Positions 37,797-45,900 of a stretch of 64,000 nucleotides of DNA are shown piece by piece; position 1 is the first letter of the stretch, and each line of letters starts with the position of its first letter. The stretch comes from Methylobacterium pseudosasicola (GTDB lineage Bacteria; Pseudomonadota; Alphaproteobacteria; Rhizobiales; Beijerinckiaceae), in the NCBI RefSeq assembly GCF_900114535.1, contig NZ_FOTK01000002.1, positions 62,001 through 126,000 on the forward strand, written 5' to 3'. The translations under genes and the position numbers were made by a program. The notes under the pieces are model-generated. The model was not told the DNA's origin and did not search any database. It was given only the letters and a program-made list of their open reading frames with translations.

Positions 37797-39839
37797 TCAA
37801 TAAACCTGCGCGCCCTCCCGCGCCGGCTCCGGCTGGCTGCCCTGCCGGTCCAGGCTCTTCTCCACCACCTTGGCCAGGCCGATCATGATCGCGTCGATGG
37901 CGTAGTCCTTGGGCGTGTAGACCGCGCGCACGCCCATGTTCTTCAGGACGAGTTCGTCCTCGGGGGAGATGATGCCGCCGACCACCACCGGGATGTGGTC
38001 GAGCCCGGCCTCGCGCATCTGGGCACGGACCTCGCGCACCAGCGGCACGTGGCTGCCCGACAGGATTGACAGCCCGACCACGTGGGCGCCGGTCTCCTTG
38101 GCCTTGGCGACGATCTCCGCCGGGGTTTGGCGGATGCCGTCGTAGGTGACGTCGAAGCCGACATCCCGGGCGCGCAGCGCGATCTGCTCGGCGCCGTTCG
38201 AGTGGCCGTCGAGGCCGGGCTTGCCGACCACGAGCCGCGGCGTCTCGCCGAGCCGCTCGCCGAGATCGGCGATCAGGAGCTTGGCCTCCTCGGCCGCCCC
38301 GGACGAGACGGTCTCGACCGTGACGCCGGTGGGCGCCCGGTACTCGCCGAACACCGCGCGCAGGCGCTCGCCCCATTCGCCGGTGGTGACGCCGGCCTTC
38401 GCGGCCGCGATCGAGACCGGCATGATGTTGGCGCCCGAGCGTGCGGCCTGCTCCAGGGCGTCGAGCGCTTGGCCGACAGCCCGGTCGTCGCGCTTGCTGC
38501 GCCAGTCGCGGATGCGCCCCTGCGCCTCCATCTCCACGGTCTCGGACACGGAGAAGATCGCGCCCTCCCCGGCGGTGAGCGGCGAAGGCTCGCCCTGCTG
38601 CCACTTGTTGACGCCGACGACGATCTGCTCGCCGGCCTCAATCGCCGAGATCCGCTTGGCGTTGGACTCGACCAGGGCGCGCTTGAGGGCGCCGGTCTCC
38701 ACCGCGGCGACCGCGCCGCCGATGCCGCCGATCCGCTCCAGCTCCGCCCGGGTCTCGGCCTTCAGAGCCTCGACCTTGGCCTCGATGACCTTCGAGCCGT
38801 CGAAGATATCGTCATATTCCAAAAGATCGGTCTCGAAGGCCAGGATCTGCTGCATCCGCATGGACCATTGCTGGTCCCAGGGCCGCGGCAGGCCCAGCGC
38901 CTCGTTCCAGGCCGGCAGCTGCACCGCCCGGGCGCGGGCGCGCTTGGAGAGCGTCACGGCCAGCATCTCGATCAGGATGCGGTGGACGTTGTTTTCCGGC
39001 TGCTGCTCCGTCAGGCCGAGGCTGTTGACCTGCACGCCGTAGCGAAAAATCCGCTTCTTCGGGTCGTCGATGCCGTAGCGCTCCTGGGCGATCTCGTCCC
39101 AGAGCTCGGCAAACGCCCGCATCTTGCAGATTTCGGTGACGAAGCGCAGCCCGGCATTCACGAAGAACGAGATCCGCCCGAACACGTCGGAGAAGCTTTT
39201 CTCGTCGAATTCGGGGTCGTCGCGCACGGTGTCGAGCACCGCGATGGCGATGGCCAGCGCGTAGGACAGCTCCTGGACCGGCGTCGCCCCCGCCTCTTGC
39301 AGGTGGTAGGAGCAGACATTCATCGGGTTCCACTTCGGCACGTTCTGGGTCGTGAACAGGATCACGTCCTTGGTCAGCCGGAGCGAGGGCGCGGGCGGGA
39401 ACACGTAGGTCCCGCGCGACAGGTATTCCTTGATGATGTCGTTCTGGGTGGTGCCCTGGAGGGCGTCGAAGGGCGCGCCCTGCTCCTCGGCCACCGCCAG
39501 ATAGAGCGCCAGCAGCCACGGGGCCGTGGCGTTGATGGTCATCGAGGTGTTCATCTGGGCGAGCGGGATGTCCTGGAACAGGGTCCGCATGTCGCCGAGA
39601 TGCGCGATCGAGACGCCGACCTTGCCGACCTCGCCGCGCGCCAACTCGTGGTCGGGGTCGTAGCCGGTCTGGGTCGGCAGGTCGAAGGCCACCGATAGGC
39701 CGGTCTGGCCCTTGGCGAGGTTGCCCCGGTAGAGCGCGTTCGATTCCGCGGCGTTGGAATGGCCCGCATAGGTGCGGATGATCCAGGGTTTATCGCGGGG
39801 CGTCTTGTCGCCCGTGGTCTCCGCGACGCTCGCGCCCAT
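37797..39839 (-). CDS. ecm: Ethylmalonyl-CoA mutase (MeaA)
   Basis: 680 residues. Coenzyme B12-dependent interconversion of ethylmalonyl-CoA and methylsuccinyl-CoA in the ethylmalonyl-CoA pathway. Landmarks are WIIRTYAGHSNAAESNALY, AFDLPTQTGYDPDHELARGEVGKVGVSI (landmark DLPTQTGYDPDH), and the C-terminal B12 domain with DGHSNGAEQIA (DxHxxG, cobalt-ligand His) and VGLSILSGSHVPL. The TYAGHSNA substitution near the active site is typical of Ecm/MeaA rather than methylmalonyl-CoA mutase (TYAGFSTA). ATG at 39839. The short C-terminal tail is not conserved. ccr is 1.7 kb away on the other strand. Confidence 0.93.
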   Translation of the reverse strand: MGASVAETTGDKTPRDKPWIIRTYAGHSNAAESNALYRGNLAKGQTGLSVAFDLPTQTGYDPDHELARGEVGKVGVSIAHLGDMRTLFQDIPLAQMNTSMTINATAPWLLALYLAVAEEQGAPFDALQGTTQNDIIKEYLSRGTYVFPPAPSLRLTKDVILFTTQNVPKWNPMNVCSYHLQEAGATPVQELSYALAIAIAVLDTVRDDPEFDEKSFSDVFGRISFFVNAGLRFVTEICKMRAFAELWDEIAQERYGIDDPKKRIFRYGVQVNSLGLTEQQPENNVHRILIEMLAVTLSKRARARAVQLPAWNEALGLPRPWDQQWSMRMQQILAFETDLLEYDDIFDGSKVIEAKVEALKAETRAELERIGGIGGAVAAVETGALKRALVESNAKRISAIEAGEQIVVGVNKWQQGEPSPLTAGEGAIFSVSETVEMEAQGRIRDWRSKRDDRAVGQALDALEQAARSGANIMPVSIAAAKAGVTTGEWGERLRAVFGEYRAPTGVTVETVSSGAAEEAKLLIADLGERLGETPRLVVGKPGLDGHSNGAEQIALRARDVGFDVTYDGIRQTPAEIVAKAKETGAHVVGLSILSGSHVPLVREVRAQMREAGLDHIPVVVGGIISPEDELVLKNMGVRAVYTPKDYAIDAIMIGLAKVVEKSLDRQGSQPEPAREGAQVY

Positions 39840-40016
39840 CGTGGCCTCCCTGTGGTCTTGTTCACTATCCGCGCGCGGGGCGCAGTCTTGGCCGCACCGT
39901 AGCGAAGGCCGTCGGGCGCGTCATCCGCGACAGAAGTGCAAGACGGCCCGGGAGGGCCCAGAGAGACTTTAAAAAACTTGTGCGGGCCGGCAGCCGGATT
40001 TGAAGGGACCCGCCGA

Positions 40017-41126
40017 TCAGCGCGGCAGCACGAGCGCGCGCGGGGCACCCTCCTTCGGGCCGTCGAAGAATACCAGCAGCCGCTGCCCATCCGCACTCTC
40101 GTCGAGGGGCAGCAGCGCCTCCGGCTTCTCCTTCTTCGGGTAGCTGGGCAGATCCAGGCGCTTGCGCGGCGCTCCCGTGCCGTCCCACGCGAACACCGTG
40201 TAGTCACCGGCCGCGACCGCGCCGCCCTCCGGGTCGAGCATCGGCCCCGCCAGGATCAGGAAGCCGTCCGGCACCGCCACGAGGTCGCGCACCCCCCGCT
40301 TCTGTCCGTGACTATCGGGGCCGAGCGCCACCGTGGCGAGGCTCCCGGCGCCCGGCTTGCCGTCGAACAGGCCGGCGAGGGGGGCCGACACGATCGCCGC
40401 GCTGCCATCCGCGAGCACGGGACCGCGCAGGCCGGCATGGAGCCGGCCGCCGCGCACCGCGACGCCCTCGACGGTGACGCCGCCCTCCTCCAGGGCCCTG
40501 TCGTGGAAGGGGGCCAGCGCTGGAATGTCGGCGATGATCCGCGCCAGCGCCGCCGTTCCGATGATCTCGGGCTCGGCGCTGAGCTGGCCGGTCTCCGGGT
40601 CCACGGTCTTGGGATCGAGGCGGATCCGGAACAGGTGCCGGGTCGCCTCGGCACGCGCCGCGCCTTTGGCCTCCTTGCCGTCCTTGTGCCGTGGGCGACC
40701 ATGCGAGCCGGTGACGTAGAACGCCCCGTCCGCGTAGGCCACGCCCTCGGCGTCGAGCTCAAGCGGCTTGCCCTCGTGGGTGGCGTCGATCAGCCGGATG
40801 AAGCGTCCGGCGACGAGGCTGCCGTCCCGCAGGACCGCCACCTGCGCGCCCTGGGACTCGTCGTCGGCCACGAGGCAGATCCGCGGAAAGCCGGTCTCGG
40901 TGGCGCAGGCGATCCCGCTCACGTCCTTGGCCTTGTCGCTCCGCCCGGCCTCGGCGGGATGTTTTGTGTCGGGCTCGCCGAGGAATTTGCCGCTGACCGT
41001 CCAGGGCTTGGACGGGTCCTGTGCCGAGACCGTCACGGGCAGGGCCGCCGCGAGCCCGCAGGCGAGCGCGACCCGGAGCAGAGCGGTCGTGGCCGGACGC
41101 CCGACGGTGGCCGTGAGGTTGAGCAT
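40017..41126 (-). CDS. DUF3616 exported protein
   Basis: 369 residues from ATG 41126, with a signal peptide (TALLRVALACGLAAALPVTVSAQ). The mature part is beta-propeller-like, and EGVAYADGAFYVTGSHGRPR matches the DUF3616 pattern. Likely periplasmic, with unknown function. An ATG 12 bp upstream is also possible. Located between ecm and ccr but not obviously part of the pathway. Confidence 0.75.
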   Translation of the reverse strand: MLNLTATVGRPATTALLRVALACGLAAALPVTVSAQDPSKPWTVSGKFLGEPDTKHPAEAGRSDKAKDVSGIACATETGFPRICLVADDESQGAQVAVLRDGSLVAGRFIRLIDATHEGKPLELDAEGVAYADGAFYVTGSHGRPRHKDGKEAKGAARAEATRHLFRIRLDPKTVDPETGQLSAEPEIIGTAALARIIADIPALAPFHDRALEEGGVTVEGVAVRGGRLHAGLRGPVLADGSAAIVSAPLAGLFDGKPGAGSLATVALGPDSHGQKRGVRDLVAVPDGFLILAGPMLDPEGGAVAAGDYTVFAWDGTGAPRKRLDLPSYPKKEKPEALLPLDESADGQRLLVFFDGPKEGAPRALVLPR

Positions 41127-41155
41127 GGCGCAGCGCATCCCCGCGCGGACTATCG

Positions 41156-41338
41156 ATGCGACCGCGATACGCCAGAGCGGCTTGCGGCGCACCCGAAGAG
41201 ACGCCGGTCGATGAAAGCCCCTATCATCATCGCGCCCAGCCGGACCCCGCCGTCTCGTGGTATAACGTCGACCGGAACGTTCGACGCCGCATCCTGAAAG
41301 GTCTCGGCATCGACACCCGGCAGGCCGCCACCGAATAA
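41156..41338 (+). CDS. Possible small protein upstream of the ccr terminator
   Basis: 60 codons from ATG 41156, with the C-terminal part WYNVDRNVRRRILKGLGIDTRQAAT looking globular and charged. It is followed by a strong terminator at 41374. No family is recognised and the N-terminal half has poor composition, so the start may be internal or the frame may be non-coding. It shares its upstream region with the divergent DUF3616 gene. Confidence 0.35.
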   Translation: MRPRYARAACGAPEETPVDESPYHHRAQPDPAVSWYNVDRNVRRRILKGLGIDTRQAATE

Positions 41339-41373
41339 TACTTGGTCTGCCGGAAAGGCGAATTTGAATACGC

Positions 41374-41403
41374 AGGCGCCGGCCTTGAGCCGGCGCCTTT
41401 TTC
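41374..41403 (+). terminator. Strong Rho-independent terminator upstream of ccr
   Basis: Perfect 10-bp stem AGGCGCCGGC / GCCGGCGCCT with a CTTGA loop, followed by TTTTTC. It points on the plus strand toward ccr, 117 bp before its start. Therefore some transcript starting upstream (a small gene or RNA in 41127-41373) ends here, or it serves as an attenuator of ccr. Confidence 0.85.
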
Positions 41404-41519
41404 ACATCTTAAACCCTTGGGTTTCGACTTTCGGCCCACTTGGACGCTTCGGATATCGCCGCTATAGCGCGATGAGAACCGCGGCCTTCAAGAACCACGC
41501 GGGACGAGAGGAGAGCGAG

Positions 41520-42806
41520 ATGGCGGCGAGCGCTGCGGTCAGTCCGGCGGCCGGCGAGGTCAAGGACCTCTACGAGATGGGCGAGATCCCGCCGCTGGGT
41601 CACGTGCCGGCCAAGATGTACGCCTGGGCGATCCGGCGCGAGCGCCACGGGCCCCCGGAGCAGTCCCACCAGCTCGAGGTGCTACCGGTCTGGGAGATCG
41701 GCGACGACGAGGTGCTGGTCTACGTCATGGCCGCGGGCGTGAACTACAACGGCGTCTGGGCGGGCCTCGGCGAGCCGATCTCGCCCTTCGACGTCCACAA
41801 GGGCGAATACCACATCGCCGGCTCGGATGCCTCGGGCATCGTCTGGAAGGTCGGCGCCAAGGTGAAGCGCTGGAAGGTCGGCGACGAGGTCATCGTCCAC
41901 TGCAACCAGGACGACGGCGACGACGAGGAGTGCAACGGCGGCGACCCGATGTTCTCGCCGACCCAGCGGATCTGGGGCTACGAGACGGGGGACGGCTCCT
42001 TCGCGCAGTTCTGCCGGGTGCAGTCGCGCCAGCTCATGCACCGGCCCAAGCACCTCACCTGGGAGGAGGCCGCCTGCTACACGCTGACGCTGGCCACCGC
42101 CTACCGCATGCTGTTCGGCCACGCGCCGCACACGGTTCGTCCCGGCCAGAACGTGCTGATCTGGGGCGCGTCCGGGGGCCTCGGCGTGTTCGGCGTGCAG
42201 CTCTGCGCGGCCTCGGGCGCCAACGCGATCGCTGTGATCTCGGACGATTCGAAGCGCGACTACGTGATGAGCCTCGGCGCCAAGGGCGTCATCAACCGCA
42301 AGGACTTCAACTGCTGGGGGCAGCTTCCCACGGTGAACTCGCCCGAGTTCCATGCCTGGACGAAGGAAGCCCGGAAGTTCGGGAAGGCGATCTGGGACAT
42401 CACCGGCAAGCAGGATGTCGACATCGTCTTCGAGCACCCGGGCGAAGCGACCTTCCCGGTCTCGGCGCTGGTGGTGAAGCGCGGCGGCATGGTGGTGTTC
42501 TGCGCCGGCACCACCGGCTTCAACATCACCTTCGACGCCCGCTACGTCTGGATGCGGCAGAAGCGGATCCAGGGCTCGCACTTCGCCCACCTCAAGCAGG
42601 CCTCGGCGGCCAACCAGTTCGTGATGGACCGCCGGGTCGACCCGTGCATGAGCGAGGTCTTCCCCTGGGACAAGATCCCCCAGGCCCACACCAAGATGTG
42701 GAAGAACCAGCACCCGCCGGGCAACATGGCCTGCCTGGTCAACTCCCCCCGCGCCGGCCTGCGCACGGTCGAGGACGTGATCGAGGCCGGCCCGCTGAAG
42801 CGCTGA
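41520..42806 (+). CDS. ccr: Crotonyl-CoA carboxylase/reductase
   Basis: 428 residues. Reductive carboxylation of crotonyl-CoA with NADPH and CO2 to ethylmalonyl-CoA, the key step of the ethylmalonyl-CoA pathway. MDR-fold; landmarks are KDLYEMGEIPPLGHVPAKMYAW, VMAAGVNYNGVWAGLGEP, IWGASGGLGVFGVQLC and DIVFEHPGEATFPVSALV, with HLKQASAANQFVMDRRVDPC near the end (landmark GVNYNGVWAGLGEP). The AGGAG in front of the ATG supports this start. A longer frame upstream runs through the terminator. Its partner ecm is nearby on the opposite strand. Confidence 0.95.
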   Translation: MAASAAVSPAAGEVKDLYEMGEIPPLGHVPAKMYAWAIRRERHGPPEQSHQLEVLPVWEIGDDEVLVYVMAAGVNYNGVWAGLGEPISPFDVHKGEYHIAGSDASGIVWKVGAKVKRWKVGDEVIVHCNQDDGDDEECNGGDPMFSPTQRIWGYETGDGSFAQFCRVQSRQLMHRPKHLTWEEAACYTLTLATAYRMLFGHAPHTVRPGQNVLIWGASGGLGVFGVQLCAASGANAIAVISDDSKRDYVMSLGAKGVINRKDFNCWGQLPTVNSPEFHAWTKEARKFGKAIWDITGKQDVDIVFEHPGEATFPVSALVVKRGGMVVFCAGTTGFNITFDARYVWMRQKRIQGSHFAHLKQASAANQFVMDRRVDPCMSEVFPWDKIPQAHTKMWKNQHPPGNMACLVNSPRAGLRTVEDVIEAGPLKR

Positions 42807-43017
42807 GGCTGACCCCCGGTCCCCGCTCTCGGGCGGGGGCCGCGCCGCCGGCTCACATCCCGTTCGTCGCCGCACCCCTTGCCCCCGGCCCGGCTGGGAG
42901 CGAGAACGGCCGCGCTCGTTCCAGCACCCGAGCCGGGTCGATGACCGATTCGGCGTGAGGCGTGCGGGCGAGCGGGGTGTCGGGCGCGGCCCGGCCCCGG
43001 CATCGGGGGTTCTGGAC

Positions 43018-43320
43018 TTGGCCGGCGACGAAGAAGCTTATGTGTACGACGAGGCGACGGGCGAGTGGCTCCCGCCCGGTCAGGCGGCTGCGGCGGCGCC
43101 CGGGCCAGCGGAGGTGCGCGATTCGGCCGGCAACGTCCTGGCCGACGGCGACTCGGTCACGCTGATCAAGGACCTGAAGGTCAAGGGCGCGAACCAGACC
43201 CTGAAGCAGGGCACGGTCATCCGGTCGATCCGGCTCACGGACGATCCCGAAGAGATCGATTGCCGCCACGACACCATCAAGGGCCTCGTCCTGCGCACCG
43301 AATTCGTGCGCAAGCGCTAG
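43018..43320 (+). CDS. YjdM/PhnA-like protein lacking the zinc-ribbon part
   Basis: About 100 residues from a TTG. The C-terminal domain (VRDSAGNVLADGDSVTLIKDLKVKGANQTLKQGTVIRSIRLTDDPEEIDC) matches the KOW-like C-terminal domain of YjdM/PhnA proteins (landmark DGDSVTLIKDLKVKG). The N-terminal zinc ribbon with four cysteines is absent; the N-terminus reads AYVYDEATGEWLPPGQ. Start is uncertain: GTG 42955 is possible. Function is unknown despite the old link with phosphonate. Confidence 0.7.
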   Translation: MAGDEEAYVYDEATGEWLPPGQAAAAAPGPAEVRDSAGNVLADGDSVTLIKDLKVKGANQTLKQGTVIRSIRLTDDPEEIDCRHDTIKGLVLRTEFVRKR

Positions 43321-43332
43321 ATTGTCAGGGTT

Positions 43333-43349
43333 TCAAAAGGTCCGAGACC
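43333..43349. repeat. Composite palindromic repeat, left part at the second insertion
   Basis: The left half of the hairpin CAAAAGGTCCGAGACCTTTTG, the first block of the composite repeat seen at 5942. It is split by the 232-bp element; GGTCCGAGACC occurs at 43339-43349 and again at 43583-43593. Confidence 0.65.
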
Positions 43350-43581
43350 AGCCCTTTCAAGGTGTTTGAGCTGGATGCAGAGACCCTGTTCCATGTTTGT
43401 AACGTATTGAAAGAGAAGCATATTTCCCCTCTCCCTTGTGGGGAGGGGTCAGGGGTGGGGGTGGTGCAGGATCGAACGTCACGGTGCCTTCTGCACCACC
43501 CCCACCTCCAACTCCTCCCCACAAGGGGGAGGAGAGCGCGTCTGGTCGTTCCGGCACTTCCGGAAACACCTTGAAAGGGCT
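43350..43581 (-). mobile_element. 232-bp MITE-like element, copy B
   Basis: Reverse-complement copy of the element at 6039-6270, identical over all 232 bp by eye. Starts AGCCCTTTCAAGGTGTTT and ends with its complement. Flanked by GGTCCGAGACC on both sides, an apparent target duplication of about 11 bp in the first hairpin of the composite repeat. It lies 30 bp after the YjdM-like gene stop. Confidence 0.8.
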
Positions 43582-43582
43582 G

Positions 43583-43692
43583 GGTCCGAGACCTTTTGCG
43601 GGTCCAGGGCAGAGCCCTGGGTCGAGCGAAGCGCGATTCCATCGGGGCTCCGCCCCGACACCCAGCCAAAGGGCTGAGCCCTTTGGAAACCC
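43583..43692. repeat. Composite palindromic repeat, remainder
   Basis: After copy B the repeat continues: GACCTTTTGCGGGTCCAGGG, CAGGGCAGAGCCCTGG, CGGGGCTCCGCCCCG and an uninterrupted CAAAGGGCTGAGCCCTTTGG at 43667-43688. The last block is the empty version of the site that carries copy A at 6039. Confidence 0.7.
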
Positions 43693-43698
43693 GGTCTC

Positions 43699-43875
43699 TT
43701 ACCGGCGCTTGGCCTCCTCCTGCGGCAGGTGCCGCCCGTAGGCTTCCTGCTTCTCGGCGCGCTCCCGGATCAGGTCGGCATAGGCCTGTCGCATCTCGGG
43801 GGAGACGCTGACGCTCTTGCCCTTGGCGGGCTTGCGCTTGGGCGCCTTCTTGAAGGTGTTGTTGGTCTCGCTCAT
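43699..43875 (-). CDS. Small basic hypothetical protein
   Basis: 58 residues from ATG 43875. Starts MSETNNTFKKAPKRKPAKGKS, a Lys-rich N-terminus, then VSPEMRQAYADLIRERAEKQEAYGRHLPQEEAKRR, which is a single charged helix (landmark SPEMRQAYADLIRERAEK). No family recognised. The open frame continues upstream with poor composition. Confidence 0.6.
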   Translation of the reverse strand: MSETNNTFKKAPKRKPAKGKSVSVSPEMRQAYADLIRERAEKQEAYGRHLPQEEAKRR

Positions 43876-44162
43876 GCCGGGCTCCGCGTCGGACCATGGC
43901 GGCGGCGCGCGGCCGGCAGGAGGTCCGAGTCGAGTCCCGATTCGGATTCCGGGCCGGCCCGCGAGGCCGGACCTCCGCCCTCTAGCGCATCGCGTGGCCG
44001 CGTGCACGGGATCGCGGCCGGTGTTTCGGCAGATTTCCGAGCGGGATGCAGGCTCAAGGCGTCTGATCTGGCGCGTCGCCGAGGGCTCTGCCAAGGTTGC
44101 CGTGTCGAGCGTCGGGGGCGGCGATGGATACGCGTGAGGCAGGACACCAACCGGGTCGGGCG

Positions 44163-45542
44163 ATGGTGTCGCGAGGCCGGCGGACGGTCCCACTCCTGGC
44201 GGTTCTTTTGCTGGGCGGCCTGACGGCGCCGGGCCTCGCCCAGGACCGTCCGGCAGCCCAGCCGGCCCCGAAAGCTGCCTCCCCCGCCAAGCCAGCCGCG
44301 CCCGATCCCGCCTTCGAGGCGACCAAGGCCGCCTTCGAGGTGCTGCCCGAGGCGGAACGCAAGGCGATCCAGGATGCGCTGGTCTGGACCGGCGATTTCA
44401 ACGCCGTGGTCTCGGGGGCGTTCGGGCGCCGGACTTTCGACGCGCTGACGGCCTACCGGACATGGGCCGGCGGGGCCGATCCCCTCGATCCGCGGGGCCG
44501 GGCGGCGCTGCTGGCGGCTGGCGCGGCGGCCAAGACGGCGGCGCGCTTCCGCATCACGACCGATCCCGCCACCGGCGCCGTGATCGGCGTGCCCGAGCGG
44601 CTGCTGGCCAAGCGCACCACCCTGCAATCCGGCACCCGCTGGCAGAGCGCAGACGGGCGCGTGACCCTGGAGACCCGGGCCTTCCCGCCCGGCGTTGAGA
44701 CCCTGGACCACCTGTTCGATGAGGCCACGGCGGCGCGTCTCAACCGCAAGGTGACGTACAAGCTGCGGCGGCCCGACTCGCTCGTGGTCACCGCTGAGAC
44801 CGGGCCTGGCCTGTCCTACATCCGCTACGATGCCGGGCCGGAGGGCGTGCGCGGATTTCTGATCGGCTACGACCGCGCCCTGGCCGCGGAGGTCGGGCGG
44901 CTGGTGATCGCGATGGCCAACGCCTTCGAGCCGTTCCCGGCGGCGGTCGCAAAACCCGCCGCGGACGTTCCACCGGTGGCCGCCGCCGCGCCGCCTGTGC
45001 CGATCCCGGCCGGTTCGGGGACCGGGCTCGTGATCGCGCCGGGGCGCGTGCTCACCGCCTCGGCGGTGCTGGAGGGCTGCGCCGCGCTCCGCATCGGCCA
45101 GGCCCCCGCCCGGGTGCTGGCGACCGATCCGTCCGGGCTCGCGCTTCTGGAATCAGCGGGCATGCCCGCCCCGGCCCAGTTGGCTGTGCGGGTGGATCCG
45201 CTCGCGGCCGATGAAGGTCTGATCGCCCTGGCTCCGGGGCCGGACGGAGTGCTGGCGGCGCCGGCCAATCCGGTGCCGGACGGCGTAATCGCGCCGCTCC
45301 AACCAGGCGCGGCCGGCGCGCCGGTGCTCGACCGGTTAGGCCGCCTCGTCGGGCTCGTGGCCCGCTATCCGATGGCGCCGCGCCGGGTCGCCGGAATCGT
45401 ACCGCCCGCGCGCCTGGCGCTGGTGCCGGCCCGGGCGGTCGCAGCCTTCCTGGCCGGCCAGGGCGTCGCGGAGGCGAAGCCGCGGCCGGAGGGCGGACCC
45501 GGTGCTTTGGCGCCCGCGCTCGTCGGGATCGCCTGCCGGTAG
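44163..45542 (+). CDS. Exported trypsin-fold protein lacking the catalytic triad
   Basis: 459 residues (ATG 44163; ATG 44124 is also open). Signal peptide RRTVPLLAVLLLGGLTAPGLAQ. The N-terminal part (FEVLPEAERKAIQDALVWTG ... GAFGRRTFDALTAY) resembles peptidoglycan-binding helices (landmark AFGRRTFDALTAY). The C-terminal part has a trypsin-like frame: GSGTGLVIAPGRVLTASAVLEGC, where the usual His is Ser/Ala; DPSGLALLES, where the Asp of D-LALL is missing; and GAAGAPVLDRLGRLVGLV, where the nucleophile Ser of GNSGGP is Ala. So it is probably a non-proteolytic periplasmic protein. Confidence 0.75.
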   Translation: MVSRGRRTVPLLAVLLLGGLTAPGLAQDRPAAQPAPKAASPAKPAAPDPAFEATKAAFEVLPEAERKAIQDALVWTGDFNAVVSGAFGRRTFDALTAYRTWAGGADPLDPRGRAALLAAGAAAKTAARFRITTDPATGAVIGVPERLLAKRTTLQSGTRWQSADGRVTLETRAFPPGVETLDHLFDEATAARLNRKVTYKLRRPDSLVVTAETGPGLSYIRYDAGPEGVRGFLIGYDRALAAEVGRLVIAMANAFEPFPAAVAKPAADVPPVAAAAPPVPIPAGSGTGLVIAPGRVLTASAVLEGCAALRIGQAPARVLATDPSGLALLESAGMPAPAQLAVRVDPLAADEGLIALAPGPDGVLAAPANPVPDGVIAPLQPGAAGAPVLDRLGRLVGLVARYPMAPRRVAGIVPPARLALVPARAVAAFLAGQGVAEAKPRPEGGPGALAPALVGIACR

Positions 45543-45620
45543 GGTCCAGCCCATGCGGTTCGTGGTGGACGATCCCGCCGGACCGATGCTGGTCCGGCGG
45601 GGCCTGCGGCCGAGCCGCGC

Positions 45621-45776
45621 TTAGAGCCGGCCGGTCACCAGCAGGACGATCAGCACGATCAGCAGGATGCCGCCGAGGCCGAAGCCAGGGCCGCGATAGG
45701 CGCCGCCGCCCAGGAAGCCGCCGCCGCCGAAGGCCAGGATGATCAGGATGATGAGGAGAATGGTAACAAGTGACAT
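45621..45776 (-). CDS. DUF3309 small membrane protein
   Basis: 51 residues. Two hydrophobic stretches, MSLVTILLIILIILAFGGGG and GGILLIVLIVLLVTGRL, separated by a Gly/Tyr-rich middle (LGGGAYRGPGFGLGG). The pattern matches DUF3309 proteins, which are common in Hyphomicrobiales; function unknown. ATG 45776 to TAA 45621-45623. Confidence 0.75.
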   Translation of the reverse strand: MSLVTILLIILIILAFGGGGFLGGGAYRGPGFGLGGILLIVLIVLLVTGRL

Positions 45777-45900
45777 GGAACAGGCTCTCCGGACGGTCGC
45801 GCTGATTGCGAGCGTGACCGTTCAAACGCTGCGACAATCCGTTCCGTTCAACGGGATCCCACGCTTTTGTGAGGATATTGGCCGGATGAGGCCGTAGGTC

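Noticed and set aside
41274..41281. GAACGTTC palindrome as a further sulfur-operator site
   Set aside because: The half-sites are reversed and have no 6-bp spacer, and the neighbouring genes are not sulfur genes.
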